Position numbers and translations under genes: made by a program. Below are positions 15,594 through 25,263 of a stretch of 64,000 nt of DNA, in pieces. The stretch is from Candidatus Altimarinota bacterium (GTDB lineage: Bacteria; Patescibacteriota; Gracilibacteria; UM-FILTER-43-11): the NCBI GenBank assembly GCA_028281045.1, contig JANQKP010000003.1:124001-188000 (forward strand), in the 5' to 3' direction. Positions within the stretch are counted from its first letter, which is position 1. Each line of letters begins with the position of its first letter. The notes beneath the pieces were generated by a model. It did no database searches. It was not told the origin of the DNA and saw only the letters and a list, made by a program, of their open reading frames with translations.

Positions 15594-17272
15594 TAATAAA
15601 CTTCATTTACATAGCATGGTTCACAATAGACCTCCTCGGGGTAATCCTGAGGAAAAACAGCTTGTATAGTATTTTGGCATTTATCACAGGTTCTAGTAAA
15701 GAGTTTTCTTGGTCTGCGATCTTTAATTCTGTCTTTGTGGCGCTCATCTGGATGCAATCTTGGAATAGGCAACTTCTTATCCCTATAAAATCTGAGCTCC
15801 TGGCTCGTGATCTTGAAGAGCTTTTGAGAGCGCTCACATTCAATGGCATAATGCAGAATATCGTCTGGCACATCATCGATATAATCCGGAATTCTAGTCG
15901 CCGGAATAACAGGAGCATCTGGCTTAGGGGCTTCAAAGTCACACCAGGTGAAGCCTTTAGCTAGGGCCTCCTCTTTTGTCAGTGGATAATACTCTTGAGC
16001 CACTGTTTCGTTATAGCCATAAGGCGAAATTCTAGGGTCGAAGAATTCCCCCCACTCTCCTGTTTTTTTCATGTGCTCTATAATTTTTGGCACTAGCTCT
16101 TCATATTCCTCTTTGGTGTATTGCTTGTTTAAGATGCAGTACTTACTCTTTCTAAGACCTGCAGAACCAAACACATATTCGCAAGTATTGGTACAAAGGA
16201 AATTATAGTAACTATCTACAAGACCGTTAGCGGTATTTAGAATAAAGGCAGTGCGTTCTACGTTAAGACCACCCCCTATAAATTCATAAGTCCACTTGGT
16301 TCCCCCAAGGGCATAACCGTCTTGGGTATTTTCTGCTTTCACTGGGGCATATATGACATTCTTAATGTTTTCACAATCGTGAGAATCAAAGGCATTCGTT
16401 GCATTTTTACAGTCATAAAGATGATTTCCCGCCACATTCTCCACATTAATATTGCGAGAAGCTCTTCTTGGAAGTGTTTTTTTCACTTCCAAAGAAGCTT
16501 CCTTATAGTTTTTAATCGTTTCTGAAGTGAACTTTACGGTATTCATAAAGGCTTCCCACTCCTCTTTGGAAACTTGCTTGTTATAAATATAATATTCCTT
16601 GTGGCTCAGCCCATGAGAACCCCAAACATTTTTGCAGCCAACAAGGTCTGAAGAGAAATAACAATTATTAGAATTTTCTAGGTCGAAAGAGAAGAAGCAT
16701 TCGTAACAATTCACACAGTCCACTGCCTCATAGCAGAGTTCAGATTTTAAGGTGTGAGACACATCTACACAAAAATTACAGTACTCGGCGCAGTATCCAT
16801 AAAGAACACCTTCGCAGAAGTCTGAACAGAAACACATGTAGCAATCTTTAAGTTGAAAAGCATTGCTGTTATAGTCTGAGTTTTCCTGTTGAATAAGCCA
16901 AAGGCCAATCACGGGAACATCTTCCCAAAGTTCACGAAGCTGATCAAAGAAGGGACGAGAGAAATCAAAATCTCTTCCATATTCTTTGGGATCCCAACCA
17001 TCTCCCCAGTAGCAATCAAAGCAAAGGGGCTTAAAAGGTTTGTCTGGGGAATATAGACTTACAATTTTCTTCTGACACAGACTGCACGTGTTACTATAGA
17101 GCTTCCTTTCTGCTCTGGCTGCCATGCGGCGCTGCATTCTACAATCGGGACAAAGCGTAGGATCTGAAATAGGATAAACTTTGCCTGAAAGATTTGGAGA
17201 GACTTTGGTCAAAAACTCGCGATCTTCTTTTGAGACTTCAAAACCGGTGTTGCACCATTTGCATGATTTCAT
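15593..17272 (-). CDS. cysteine-rich zinc-ribbon repeat protein, paralogue 3 (operon leader)
   Basis: 559 residues, first gene of the three-gene operon, divergent from its likely regulator (17365-18105). N-terminus MKSCKWC; CPDCRMQRR near residue 45; CSLCQKK...LCFDCYWGDGWD; DFDFSRPFFDQ; a dense Cys repeat run (DCYMCFCSDFCEGVLYGYC, then NFC, SELCYEAVDCVNCYECFF); the NKQ motif YCILNKQYTKEEYEELVPKIIEHMK; C-terminal CDKC...YCEPCYVNEVY. This copy has the richest repeat run and both N-terminal cysteine pairs, so it may be closest to the ancestral form. Likely repressed through the operator in its promoter spacer. Confidence 0.85.
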   Translation of the reverse strand: MKSCKWCNTGFEVSKEDREFLTKVSPNLSGKVYPISDPTLCPDCRMQRRMAARAERKLYSNTCSLCQKKIVSLYSPDKPFKPLCFDCYWGDGWDPKEYGRDFDFSRPFFDQLRELWEDVPVIGLWLIQQENSDYNSNAFQLKDCYMCFCSDFCEGVLYGYCAEYCNFCVDVSHTLKSELCYEAVDCVNCYECFFSFDLENSNNCYFSSDLVGCKNVWGSHGLSHKEYYIYNKQVSKEEWEAFMNTVKFTSETIKNYKEASLEVKKTLPRRASRNINVENVAGNHLYDCKNATNAFDSHDCENIKNVIYAPVKAENTQDGYALGGTKWTYEFIGGGLNVERTAFILNTANGLVDSYYNFLCTNTCEYVFGSAGLRKSKYCILNKQYTKEEYEELVPKIIEHMKKTGEWGEFFDPRISPYGYNETVAQEYYPLTKEEALAKGFTWCDFEAPKPDAPVIPATRIPDYIDDVPDDILHYAIECERSQKLFKITSQELRFYRDKKLPIPRLHPDERHKDRIKDRRPRKLFTRTCDKCQNTIQAVFPQDYPEEVYCEPCYVNEVY

Positions 17273-17293
17273 AAAATGTTGTTTAGGAACATA

Positions 17294-17322
17294 TTAATAG
17301 ACGAATAATTTCGACATTTCAA
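17294..17322 (-). promoter_or_regulatory. promoter of the three-gene cysteine-rich operon
   Basis: Minus strand: TTGAAA, 17-base spacer, TATTAA, ~20 bases before the ATG at 17272. The 18-base operator at 17300-17317 fills the spacer, a position expected to give repression. Confidence 0.5.
17300..17317. promoter_or_regulatory. operator site 1 for the TrmB-type regulator (17.3 kb locus)
   Basis: AGACGAATAATTTCGACA, an 18-base imperfect palindrome. It shares the CG-N8-CGACA core with site 2, whose centre lies 44 bases away. It overlaps the -35 of the regulator promoter on one strand and the spacer of the operon promoter on the other. Confidence 0.55.
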
Positions 17323-17338
17323 ACTTTTATGATAGAAT
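17311..17338 (+). promoter_or_regulatory. promoter of the TrmB-type regulator gene
   Basis: TCGACA, 16-base spacer, TAGAAT; start near 17345, about 20 bases before the ATG. The -35 is part of operator 1 and the start point lies in operator 2, which implies autoregulation. Confidence 0.55.
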
Positions 17339-17343
17339 ATCTG

Positions 17344-17361
17344 TGTCGGAAATAATCGACA
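17344..17361. promoter_or_regulatory. operator site 2 for the TrmB-type regulator (17.3 kb locus)
   Basis: TGTCGGAAATAATCGACA: perfect five-base arms TGTCG/CGACA around eight bases. It lies between the regulator's -10 and its start codon. The same geometry with TGTTG/CAACA arms occurs at the 27 kb locus. Confidence 0.7.
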
Positions 17362-17364
17362 TAT

Positions 17365-18105
17365 ATGTTAAAAACGCAACTTTTAGATTTAGGATTTACC
17401 GAAAAAGAAGCTCTAGTTTATTTGGAGCTTAATCGGATTGGACCCATGGCAGCTTCAACGCTGGCTCGACTGACCAATTTAAAACGTACTTCTATGTACG
17501 ACATTTTAAATGCACTGCTTCAACGTAACGTGATTACGCGTTATGTGAAAAACGGAACTACCTTTTATTACATCGATGATGTTTCTAAGGTGCTTCATCG
17601 AGAAAAAGAACGCGTACAAACAGCCGAAGAAGTGATTAAAAAACTTAAAGAAGAGCAGGTAGAGTCTCACAGAGTGTCTGTTTACCACTACCAAGGGCCA
17701 GAGGGCTACCGCGAAATGTATGAAGATATTCTAAAGGCCAAACCTAAGGAGCTCCTTGGATGGCTGCACCTGGACGAATTCTATAAACACCTAGATCCCA
17801 AGCGTGAAGTAGAATGGACCAAAGAAAGAATACAATCCAAGATCTATGCTCGCCTCCTAATGCAGCGCACCAAGCTCACTGAAGATTTCAAGTTAGACGA
17901 CCCTAAATCCCATAGGGAAACCAGGCTTATTCCAAAGGAGAACATGTTTAAAACCACCTGTTTTCTTTATGACGGAAACATTACCTTTTTAGATCCCACC
18001 AAGGAAGTTACAGGAATACGCATTGAAGATAAGGAGCTTTATGAAATGCAAAAGCAGCTCTTTGAAATGAACTGGAATTATTTATCTTCCTTAGTCCAAG
18101 GATAA
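17365..18105 (+). CDS. TrmB-type regulator of the three-gene cysteine-rich operon
   Basis: 246 residues. Winged helix in residues 1-75 (LGFTEKEALVYLEL, recognition region LKRTSMYDILNALLQRNVI). Residues ~108-240 are the TrmB C-terminal half (YREMYEDILKAKPKELLGWLHLDEF). It diverges from the paralogue 3-2-1 operon across a 92-base gap holding two 18-base palindromes, so it most likely controls that operon and itself. The ligand is unknown. Its 3' end overlaps the convergent gene at 18078 by 28 bases. Confidence 0.87.
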   Translation: MLKTQLLDLGFTEKEALVYLELNRIGPMAASTLARLTNLKRTSMYDILNALLQRNVITRYVKNGTTFYYIDDVSKVLHREKERVQTAEEVIKKLKEEQVESHRVSVYHYQGPEGYREMYEDILKAKPKELLGWLHLDEFYKHLDPKREVEWTKERIQSKIYARLLMQRTKLTEDFKLDDPKSHRETRLIPKENMFKTTCFLYDGNITFLDPTKEVTGIRIEDKELYEMQKQLFEMNWNYLSSLVQG

Positions 18106-20192
18106 CGAAGATCTTGGAATAACTCAGCCACCTCGCGGCCCCTTGCCGTGGTGAAAAGTGCATCTTCTGGTGTTTTAGCAAAAAGCACCCAAGCAATATC
18201 ATCCATCCTTTCAAATTCGTTTTCGAATTTCTTGCCTGTTTTACTAACATAGTCAGCGGTTACTTCATATTCCCACTCTCCAAAAGGATCTTTAACCTTG
18301 ATCACCTCAACACCAGCTGGTTTTTTTATGGAAATATCAACAGGCGCATGACCAACCGTATCTGGAGATGCCGCTGATCTGACTGGGCGATCTACATATA
18401 ATTCATCTAAGTATGTCAAAGGCAGAAGAGCTGCTTTTCGCATGCTATCCATTGCAGATCTAACAGCTATTCTGGCATTTTCAGAGGTGTAAGGCTGTCT
18501 AAAGTCCCCACTTTGTCTTCTTATCTGATCTGCCACCATAACTCTGAAATCATCAACAAACTGTGAAAATACAAAAGGCGTTCTAAAGTATTGAGGATCA
18601 TCAAAGACAGTATCTCTCGCCACAAATCGATAATCAAAGCCTAAATGAGCTGTCATGGCATAAGCTCCGCCATCAAGACTCATTGGTTTAGATAGGCATA
18701 ATTCATAAGTACTTACGGCTGAACCTGGAGGGGTAATCTTTCCAACACATTTAACAGAGCTAGATCCCTCATGGTAATGGTCTTTATGGTCCCCGTTAAG
18801 CAGCTGATCTAGGTCTTCCCTATGATCCAAAAGGAAAGCATAAGGCATTTCAATATCATAGCCATTGTCTAGGAGTAAGATGCGATTTTTTCGAACAAAG
18901 TCATCGATCATTTCGAAGAAGATATCCATTCCTCCATCGTAGGTATAATTTGTGTAAGCAGTTCTTAGGTTTCGCTTATTTTCAATAAGGTAAGATTTAA
19001 CCAGTGGCCCTAGAAAAACATAAAAGTCCTCATCAATCTGAGGATATCTTTCCCTCATGTAGTCCAACATGATTTTGGTGGAAGCGATAAAGGCATTCTT
19101 CCTTCCTTCTGGGGTGGATCTTCCCCAGTGCATACGCCAGCTAAAGTCCATCCCAACTAAACTGCGGGCCACATAATCATCCGCCTTTGCCTGACGCTCT
19201 CTTGCATCCACCCTCTCTAAATATCTCCCTGTTTCAACAAGTCCCCAGACTGAAAGTGCAGCAACTGTAGCAAGAACAGCCCTACGAGCGAGGGCAACTG
19301 TCGCAACCCTTTTGTTTTGGAAATAATCAAGATCTAAGTGAATGGTTTCAAAACGCTGATCTTCAAAAAGTCTAGTCAGCTCAGGTAAATTTTGACTAAA
19401 TTTACCTCTTAGAATTCTCTGAATAATAAAGTCATACTTGGCCTGCCTTTCAGCCCCGCCGTGGATAAATCTGCCATCTAGCATGTCTCTTAGGCGAATG
19501 GCTACTTCAGCTAGTGCATAATAGGTAGAAGCTTCAGATTCTTCCTCTCGTAGCTGTCTTGGAACGGAAAATTTAAAGGCCCTATAAAGATCGTCGTCTT
19601 CTTGAGCGGCTTCATATAAATGATGAGCGATATCAAGAGATGATGAATGCATTCTTAAAGGATTACGCATGGCAGGCTTGAGAGCCTGATGAACATCCAC
19701 TTTCCCATGGCGCTCTGTAGACCACCTCAAAGCCTTGAAGAGTTCTGGATGAAGCTCTTCCATCTCCACTACATCTACTCTATCGGCTGTAAGATCAACC
19801 TTCTTTGCTATTTCGAGGATCTTCTCGCGCTGCTCTTCGAAAGAAAGAGCTCCTTCAACATCCTCTTCTCCGTTAAATATTTCACTTAAGCTTCTTCCCA
19901 CTACCACCCTTGCTTTTTCTCCTTCCGGAAGTCTGTGAAGCAATGTAGATAGTGCTCCCCTAATAAAATCTGAGCTATAAAAAGAACGATTTGCGGGCGT
20001 ACCTGTAATCGCCTCCCTAAGAACTCCAAAGCGCTTCTCTGGAAACATTTTTCCAACGTAGAAAGCATGATTTTCTGAAGTTAAAGGCGTTGCCTCACGA
20101 TTACCATCAGGAGCATATTGAACCTTATGACTAACATAATCCGCATTTAAAACATCCGATTTCCTCTGAGCATCAAGCTCAGACTCGGTCAT
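18078..20192 (-). CDS. orphan protein with one central membrane segment
   Basis: About 704 residues from the ATG at 20192 (MTESELDAQ). The ORF track's upstream ATG (20243) nearly coincides with the predicted transcription start (~20241), so a leaderless longer form (721 residues) cannot be excluded. A membrane helix near residues 300-320 (AVLATVAALSVWGLVETG) splits a charged N-terminal half from a C-terminal half rich in YD/FD segments. No known motif is seen. It is transcribed alone from a near-perfect promoter. I cannot assign a function. Confidence 0.7.
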   Translation of the reverse strand: MTESELDAQRKSDVLNADYVSHKVQYAPDGNREATPLTSENHAFYVGKMFPEKRFGVLREAITGTPANRSFYSSDFIRGALSTLLHRLPEGEKARVVVGRSLSEIFNGEEDVEGALSFEEQREKILEIAKKVDLTADRVDVVEMEELHPELFKALRWSTERHGKVDVHQALKPAMRNPLRMHSSSLDIAHHLYEAAQEDDDLYRAFKFSVPRQLREEESEASTYYALAEVAIRLRDMLDGRFIHGGAERQAKYDFIIQRILRGKFSQNLPELTRLFEDQRFETIHLDLDYFQNKRVATVALARRAVLATVAALSVWGLVETGRYLERVDARERQAKADDYVARSLVGMDFSWRMHWGRSTPEGRKNAFIASTKIMLDYMRERYPQIDEDFYVFLGPLVKSYLIENKRNLRTAYTNYTYDGGMDIFFEMIDDFVRKNRILLLDNGYDIEMPYAFLLDHREDLDQLLNGDHKDHYHEGSSSVKCVGKITPPGSAVSTYELCLSKPMSLDGGAYAMTAHLGFDYRFVARDTVFDDPQYFRTPFVFSQFVDDFRVMVADQIRRQSGDFRQPYTSENARIAVRSAMDSMRKAALLPLTYLDELYVDRPVRSAASPDTVGHAPVDISIKKPAGVEVIKVKDPFGEWEYEVTADYVSKTGKKFENEFERMDDIAWVLFAKTPEDALFTTARGREVAELFQDLRYPWTKEDK

Positions 20193-20247
20193 AAAGAAAC
20201 GATTTTTTTCGGGGGTAGATTCCACAACAAAAATAAAAAGCATATAA

Positions 20248-20275
20248 ATTATATAACATATGCCTTATTTGTCAA
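20248..20275 (-). promoter_or_regulatory. consensus promoter of the 704-residue orphan gene
   Basis: Minus strand: TTGACA, 16-base spacer, TATAAT; both hexamers are perfect. Start of transcription near 20241. Confidence 0.75.
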
Positions 20276-20284
20276 TAGAACAGC

Positions 20285-22522
20285 TTAGATAAGCGGTTCT
20301 TCGAAATCTTGTTCGTAATCTGGGGCCACATTGTCTTCTCCAAATTCCCCTGCTTCGTCCCATTTACTCAGTAGTTTTTCTACTTCTGCTCTAGGAGCAC
20401 AGTATTTTTCACGAGACTGAGCAATGATTCTTTCAGTAAGATCATTGGTCACTGGTGGTACATCAATGGTTCTCGCTGAGAACGCCTCACGGATTTCACC
20501 GTTTACAGACATTTTCAGATAGAATTCACGCACTCCCAGGTTGATAATATCTCTTTCCTGAAAAATTGGTGTGTATTCTTCGGCTAGAATTCCAGCATCA
20601 TCAGATCCTACACGGAAGTTGATGATAGAACCCACGTTACCAAATACCGTTTTTTGTACTACCGGTAGTAGCTGCCCCATGTACTGATGGGCAATGGTTA
20701 GATTCAGGTGATATTTACGGGCTTCTGAAAGAATTTCAGAGAAGGTGTCTGTTGCAAAGTTTTGGAACTCATCGATGTAGAAGTAGAAATCTGCACGATT
20801 TTCTTCAGCGGTATCTGCTCTACGCATCGCTTCTTGGTAGATCTTAGTTACCATCATAGAACCAATGATTCCTGAGTTTTCTTCACCAAGAAGACCCTTG
20901 GACACTTTCACAAGAAGGATCTTGCGATTATCCATGATGTCTTTGATGTTGAACTTATTCTCTGGTTGCCCAATGATGTTACGAATCATATTCGTAGACA
21001 CCAGTTGCCCCACTTTGTTCAGTAGTGGAGTAATGGCTTCGGCATCGAATTTTTCAGACCAAGCGGCGAATTCTGATACCCAGAAGTTTTTAACTACAGA
21101 ATCCTGAATACGACTAATGATCTTCTGACGATAGTTTTTATCGGTCAGCATTTTCAGGATAGAAAGCACGGTTGTATTTGGGCTATCTAGAAGGGCCAGC
21201 GTGGTGTAACGCAGTACATGCTCCAATCTATCAGACCAGTTGTCTCCAAAGAGTTTCTTGAAGATATCAATGAACTGAATCGTCAGCTGCATTTTATAGG
21301 CTTCATCCACGGTTTCTAGTGGATTAAAGGCAATTGGATACTCTGTATCTGCAGGATCAAAAAGCACCACATCGTTTACACGATGTTCTGGTACATAGCG
21401 CATCACTGCATCTACTAGATCTCCATGGGGATCTAGTACACAAACTCCGTGCCCTGCATCAAAGTCTTCTTTGATCAGAAGCTCTAGCATTTTAGACTTA
21501 CCAGAACCAGATTTCCCTACTACGTAGAGATGACGTCTGCGGTCATTTCTCTTAATCCCGAAATCCACGTAATTATTATGATAATTCGTGGTTCCAAACA
21601 GAGAAATATCCTGAGTTCCTTTCTTTGGTAAATCTTGTGGTGGCTCGTGCTTTTTCGCGAGCACGTGCACCACATGAGGCACATGATCTGAATTCGGATA
21701 ATGATAAAGCGTAGCAATTTCATTTACTCCTGCCACATGGCTTCCAGAAAGACTACGTTTTCTGTAAAGATCTACAAAGCTCTGTCCGCTTTGCACTTTA
21801 CCAGCAGAAAACTCTTGAATATCTGTCTGATTAAATTGATAAAAACTATTAATAATCGCATTTAATTTACGCTGCGCCGTTGCTGGGTCTGCTGCAATGT
21901 AACCACAACGCACTACCATGTCATATGGCACTTGTTTTAGCTTACCGTTAGCCTGTTCTTTACGCTGCTTGCGAATAGAATCTTCTGTTTTAGCACGGAA
22001 CCAATCGCGTACGTGGAATGTTTGTCTTGTGCGAGCAAACTTACTAGCCCAGTTACGTTTGAAATGGAATCCAGCGGTTTCGTTTTTAGGATTAATAACA
22101 ATTTGCACCCAAACTTGTTCTCCACTAGCAATTTTAGACATCACAGAGAAAAGCCCAGATTGAGAATCTTCGGTGAACTTATCGTAGGTTTTAATTGGAT
22201 AAACATCGAAGAATTTTAGATTCAACGTAGCGCCTGCAATGGCATTTCCTGCAGGATTAAACCCAGAAGTGTAATCCTTAGTGGGATAAATCTCTGCGTC
22301 TGGGAAAGTGGCATAAATAAGCCCTTCCACCGTTTCTAGAAGCTCATCTGGCACCACTACGTAACAGTATGTATATTGCTCATAACCAAAGTATTCTAGA
22401 GAGATTGGCTTATCTTTTACTGTGTTTTGCAGGTTCACTAAAACCTGCTCAAAGAGTTCTTCTTTTTTAGGATTTGCCTCTTCGCCTTGCGGTACCACAA
22501 CATGTAAGTAATGCCATTTCAT
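20285..22522 (-). CDS. VirB4/VirD4-like (TraG/TraC type) DNA-transfer or secretion ATPase
   Basis: 745 residues. The Walker A motif is VGKSGSGKSKMLELL (~345-358), followed by GVCVLDPHGDLVDAV. Walker B is YFYIDEFQNFATDTF (~600-612), followed by LTIAHQYMGQL. This combination is typical of type IV secretion and conjugation ATPases that are widespread in candidate-phylum genomes. The first ~300 residues lack a clear membrane segment. The pilin and VirB6-like genes at 43.5-47.4 kb could belong to the same machine, though they are 21 kb away. Role in DNA uptake, DNA transfer or pilus assembly is open. Confidence 0.85.
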   Translation of the reverse strand: MKWHYLHVVVPQGEEANPKKEELFEQVLVNLQNTVKDKPISLEYFGYEQYTYCYVVVPDELLETVEGLIYATFPDAEIYPTKDYTSGFNPAGNAIAGATLNLKFFDVYPIKTYDKFTEDSQSGLFSVMSKIASGEQVWVQIVINPKNETAGFHFKRNWASKFARTRQTFHVRDWFRAKTEDSIRKQRKEQANGKLKQVPYDMVVRCGYIAADPATAQRKLNAIINSFYQFNQTDIQEFSAGKVQSGQSFVDLYRKRSLSGSHVAGVNEIATLYHYPNSDHVPHVVHVLAKKHEPPQDLPKKGTQDISLFGTTNYHNNYVDFGIKRNDRRRHLYVVGKSGSGKSKMLELLIKEDFDAGHGVCVLDPHGDLVDAVMRYVPEHRVNDVVLFDPADTEYPIAFNPLETVDEAYKMQLTIQFIDIFKKLFGDNWSDRLEHVLRYTTLALLDSPNTTVLSILKMLTDKNYRQKIISRIQDSVVKNFWVSEFAAWSEKFDAEAITPLLNKVGQLVSTNMIRNIIGQPENKFNIKDIMDNRKILLVKVSKGLLGEENSGIIGSMMVTKIYQEAMRRADTAEENRADFYFYIDEFQNFATDTFSEILSEARKYHLNLTIAHQYMGQLLPVVQKTVFGNVGSIINFRVGSDDAGILAEEYTPIFQERDIINLGVREFYLKMSVNGEIREAFSARTIDVPPVTNDLTERIIAQSREKYCAPRAEVEKLLSKWDEAGEFGEDNVAPDYEQDFEEPLI

Positions 22523-22545
22523 CTTTTGGGCTTATCTAAGGTTAA

Positions 22546-22574
22546 ATTATAGCAAAAATACTATGTATAATAAA
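22546..22574 (-). promoter_or_regulatory. probable promoter of the VirB4/VirD4-like ATPase gene
   Basis: Minus strand: a perfect TATAAT with only a weak -35 (TTTATT) at 17 bases. The -10 supports transcription starting ~15 bases before the ATG at 22522. Confidence 0.4.
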
Positions 22575-22651
22575 TCATTATATTATACCAAAAAATGGGC
22601 TTTTTTTCAATGGTAAAACTGTCTTTTTAGAATTAGCATAAATAGTAGATT

Positions 22652-22692
22652 TTGACATAAATACTTGACTTTTTTATATAAAATTATATAAT
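22652..22692 (+). promoter_or_regulatory. two overlapping promoters of the 299-residue orphan gene
   Basis: TTGACA-N17-TATATA (22652-22680) and TTGACT-N16-TATAAT (22665-22692) overlap. Both put the start within ~30 bases of the ATG at 22714. Confidence 0.65.
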
Positions 22693-22713
22693 AAACTCTT
22701 AATTGCCCACCCT

Positions 22714-23613
22714 ATGTCTAATTTAGATCAACAAAAAGGCTTAAATGATGTCCCTCAAGAGCTTGCTGCTCCTGAGGCGATGGCTGCATTTTTAAAAATG
22801 CATGAGCCTAGCAAATCCCTTTTAGCTAGCCTTGAACAAGCAACTGATTTACAAACTGGTTCAAGCGCAGTATCTAAATTTCTAGGTGAAGCCCAAGAGC
22901 TTGGCGAAGTAGATGCTCTAGTAATGAGATTTGCTTTTCAGGCTTATGTTTATCATGCGATTCGTATTATTGATGGAATCAAGGACTTGATTGAACAAAG
23001 AAAAGCAGCCGAAAAGTTCATGAAAGAGATTGTTCAAACCCCTAATTACAAACAAGCTGTGGGAGCTGCAATTGCCAAGACAGCCTTTGAATACATTTAT
23101 CAGAATTATTTAATGCAAGAAACTATGGCTTATTATCAGCAAGTTTCTGATTCTAGAGAGCAGGCAGAGGGGGCGATTATGAGCGTTACACCAAGTATGA
23201 TAGACCTAGGTGATGCCATTGGAATTCCTGAAGCACCTGAGGAGTCTTCTTATGCAGAAAAGTATGGTAGTGGTGAAAATATAACTGATGAAGATAAGCA
23301 AGAGCTGCTCAACTTTGATCCTGGCACAATCACTCCTAAATCCTACAACCAAAATCTGGTTAAAGTGCTAAAAAGACATCAAGATGGGGTCCCACTTAGT
23401 AAAAAAGTAACTCAGCAAGTGCTTTTATTCGCGCTAGGAGCCTTACTAGATGCTCAAACTCAAATCTATGACACTGAAGTTTTCTACGATGTAGAAAAAG
23501 TGCGTAAATGGATTATTGAGCTTGCCACAAACCGCAGCCTGATTGACCAGAGCGCATTAGATGATATGGAGCAAGACTATATGATGGTTCGCGCAAATAA
23601 CAAAATCATCTAG
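22714..23613 (+). CDS. orphan protein, unknown function
   Basis: 299 residues, soluble, mainly helical by composition, without signal peptide or recognised motif. Its own strong promoter pair and a convergent four-base stop overlap (CTAG) with paralogue 4 are the main context. Not part of the cysteine-rich family: no cysteine is present in the translated sequence. I cannot name a function. Confidence 0.7.
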   Translation: MSNLDQQKGLNDVPQELAAPEAMAAFLKMHEPSKSLLASLEQATDLQTGSSAVSKFLGEAQELGEVDALVMRFAFQAYVYHAIRIIDGIKDLIEQRKAAEKFMKEIVQTPNYKQAVGAAIAKTAFEYIYQNYLMQETMAYYQQVSDSREQAEGAIMSVTPSMIDLGDAIGIPEAPEESSYAEKYGSGENITDEDKQELLNFDPGTITPKSYNQNLVKVLKRHQDGVPLSKKVTQQVLLFALGALLDAQTQIYDTEVFYDVEKVRKWIIELATNRSLIDQSALDDMEQDYMMVRANNKII

Positions 23614-25262
23614 TAAACCTCTTTGAGGTAACACGTTTCACAGTAAACCTGCTCCGGTCTATCTGGAGAGTAGGTTGTTTTTATATCTTTATTACACTTG
23701 GCACAATTGCGATCAAAGAGAATTCTCGGATTGCGCTTTTTAACCCTTTCCCAGTGGCGCTCATTAAAGGGTTTTCTTGGAATTGGAATATTATTTTCTC
23801 TGTAAAACTTAAGCTCCTGAGGAGTGATTTTATAAGGCACTCCTGTTTCTTCTGAAACTAGAATAGAATCTATAATATCGTCTTTTACGTCATTGATGTT
23901 ATCTGGAATCTCATAAACAGGACCTTTGTAATGCTTGTGCTTATCGGCTTCATCTTTCCATCTAAATCCTTGGGCAAGAGCCTCTTCTTTTGTTAAGGGG
24001 AACTCTTCGTGAGCCATGGTTTCGTTATAGCCATAGTTACTGTACTTACTGGGGAAGAATTCACCCCATTCCCCTGTTGTTTTCATATGCTCAATGATTT
24101 TATCTTTGAGCTTGAAGTATTCTTCTTTTGGATACTGTTTGTTTAAGATGCAGTATTCCCCTTTATAAAGTCCTACGGAACCAAAACATTCTTTTGAAGA
24201 CACCATGTGATCACAGTAAGTAAGATCACTTCCGCCATGGAACGCTAAGTTCGAGAAGCGAATATTCGTTCCAATGTATCCAATGGCTTGAGACTCATAA
24301 ACCTTCTCTGTTCCATCTCCCCAATGTGTATGGTCCATACTGAGTTTTCCTTTGTACACTCCTTGGCAATACCTAAGGTCTTCAGAGTCGTCACAGTCAA
24401 AGCTCATGAAGGCGTTCTTATTATTTCTAATGTAATTTCCAAGGGAATTTTCATTATTTACCCCTTCAAATTCTTTAACCACTAAATCTCCTATCTCTTC
24501 TTTTACTTTGCTCTTCAATTTTTCAATAGTGCTGTGGCTCCCTAGATCAATCTGAGCCATAAAGGCTTCATATTGCTCCTTGGTATGAGGTTTATTGAAG
24601 ATGTAATACTCTTTATCTACTAAGTTGCTACAACCAAAGCTATTGCGGGTACCTTTACAGTTAAATAAGAAGTAAGAATCACTACAATTCGTACAATTTT
24701 GGCTCCATTTCAAGTTGTAACAGTCTCTACAATCCACACATTCATAACACAGCTCACATTTGGTGACCGATTTTGAATCGATCGTGAATTTACAGTAGTT
24801 GATCCAAGAGCTGTACATGCAGTTTTCATTTCCATTACTCGAGAAACAAAGGTAACAATTCGTACAATGTCCTGCTGTATTACAGTAGGTAGAATTGATC
24901 ATGGGCTGTTGCTGTGACAGAGCAAGACGCGGCACAGAATCTCGAAGTTCAAAGTACTGCTCAAAGAACGGGCGACTGAAATCGAAGTCTCTTCCATATT
25001 CTTTGGCGTCCCATTTATCACTCCACCATTCTTCGTTCTCATAAACGGGCCAAGGCACATCAGCGCTATAAGTAGAAATGATCTGCTTACCGCTTAAGTC
25101 ACACTTTCTGTGATACAAGAAACGCTCTGAGCGGAAGCTAAGTCTGCGCTGCATTCTACAGAGCGGGCAGAACGTTGGCTCTGGAACCTCAAACATTTCG
25201 TAAAATTTACGATCTTCATCGTAAATTGGAAACTCTTTATTACACTTAGCACAAGTTTTCAT
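23610..25262 (-). CDS. cysteine-rich zinc-ribbon repeat protein, paralogue 4
   Basis: 550 residues from the ATG at 25262 (MKTCAKC), chosen over the ORF-track ATG at 25277 because all paralogues begin M-x-x-C-x-x-C. The spacing to paralogue 5 is then TAATATG. It shows CPLCRMQRR, DFDFSRPFFEQ, dense repeats (NCYLCFSSNGNENCMY, KCELCYECVDCRDCYN, NCTNCSDSYFLFNC), two NK...KEEY motifs (KPHTKEQYEAF and NKQYPKEEYFKL) and the C-terminal CAKC...YCETCYLKEVY ribbon. The N-terminal second ribbon has become KCDLSGKQIIS, as in paralogues 1 and 5. Second gene of the 25-27 kb operon. Confidence 0.85.
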   Translation of the reverse strand: MKTCAKCNKEFPIYDEDRKFYEMFEVPEPTFCPLCRMQRRLSFRSERFLYHRKCDLSGKQIISTYSADVPWPVYENEEWWSDKWDAKEYGRDFDFSRPFFEQYFELRDSVPRLALSQQQPMINSTYCNTAGHCTNCYLCFSSNGNENCMYSSWINYCKFTIDSKSVTKCELCYECVDCRDCYNLKWSQNCTNCSDSYFLFNCKGTRNSFGCSNLVDKEYYIFNKPHTKEQYEAFMAQIDLGSHSTIEKLKSKVKEEIGDLVVKEFEGVNNENSLGNYIRNNKNAFMSFDCDDSEDLRYCQGVYKGKLSMDHTHWGDGTEKVYESQAIGYIGTNIRFSNLAFHGGSDLTYCDHMVSSKECFGSVGLYKGEYCILNKQYPKEEYFKLKDKIIEHMKTTGEWGEFFPSKYSNYGYNETMAHEEFPLTKEEALAQGFRWKDEADKHKHYKGPVYEIPDNINDVKDDIIDSILVSEETGVPYKITPQELKFYRENNIPIPRKPFNERHWERVKKRNPRILFDRNCAKCNKDIKTTYSPDRPEQVYCETCYLKEVY

Positions 25263-25263
25263 A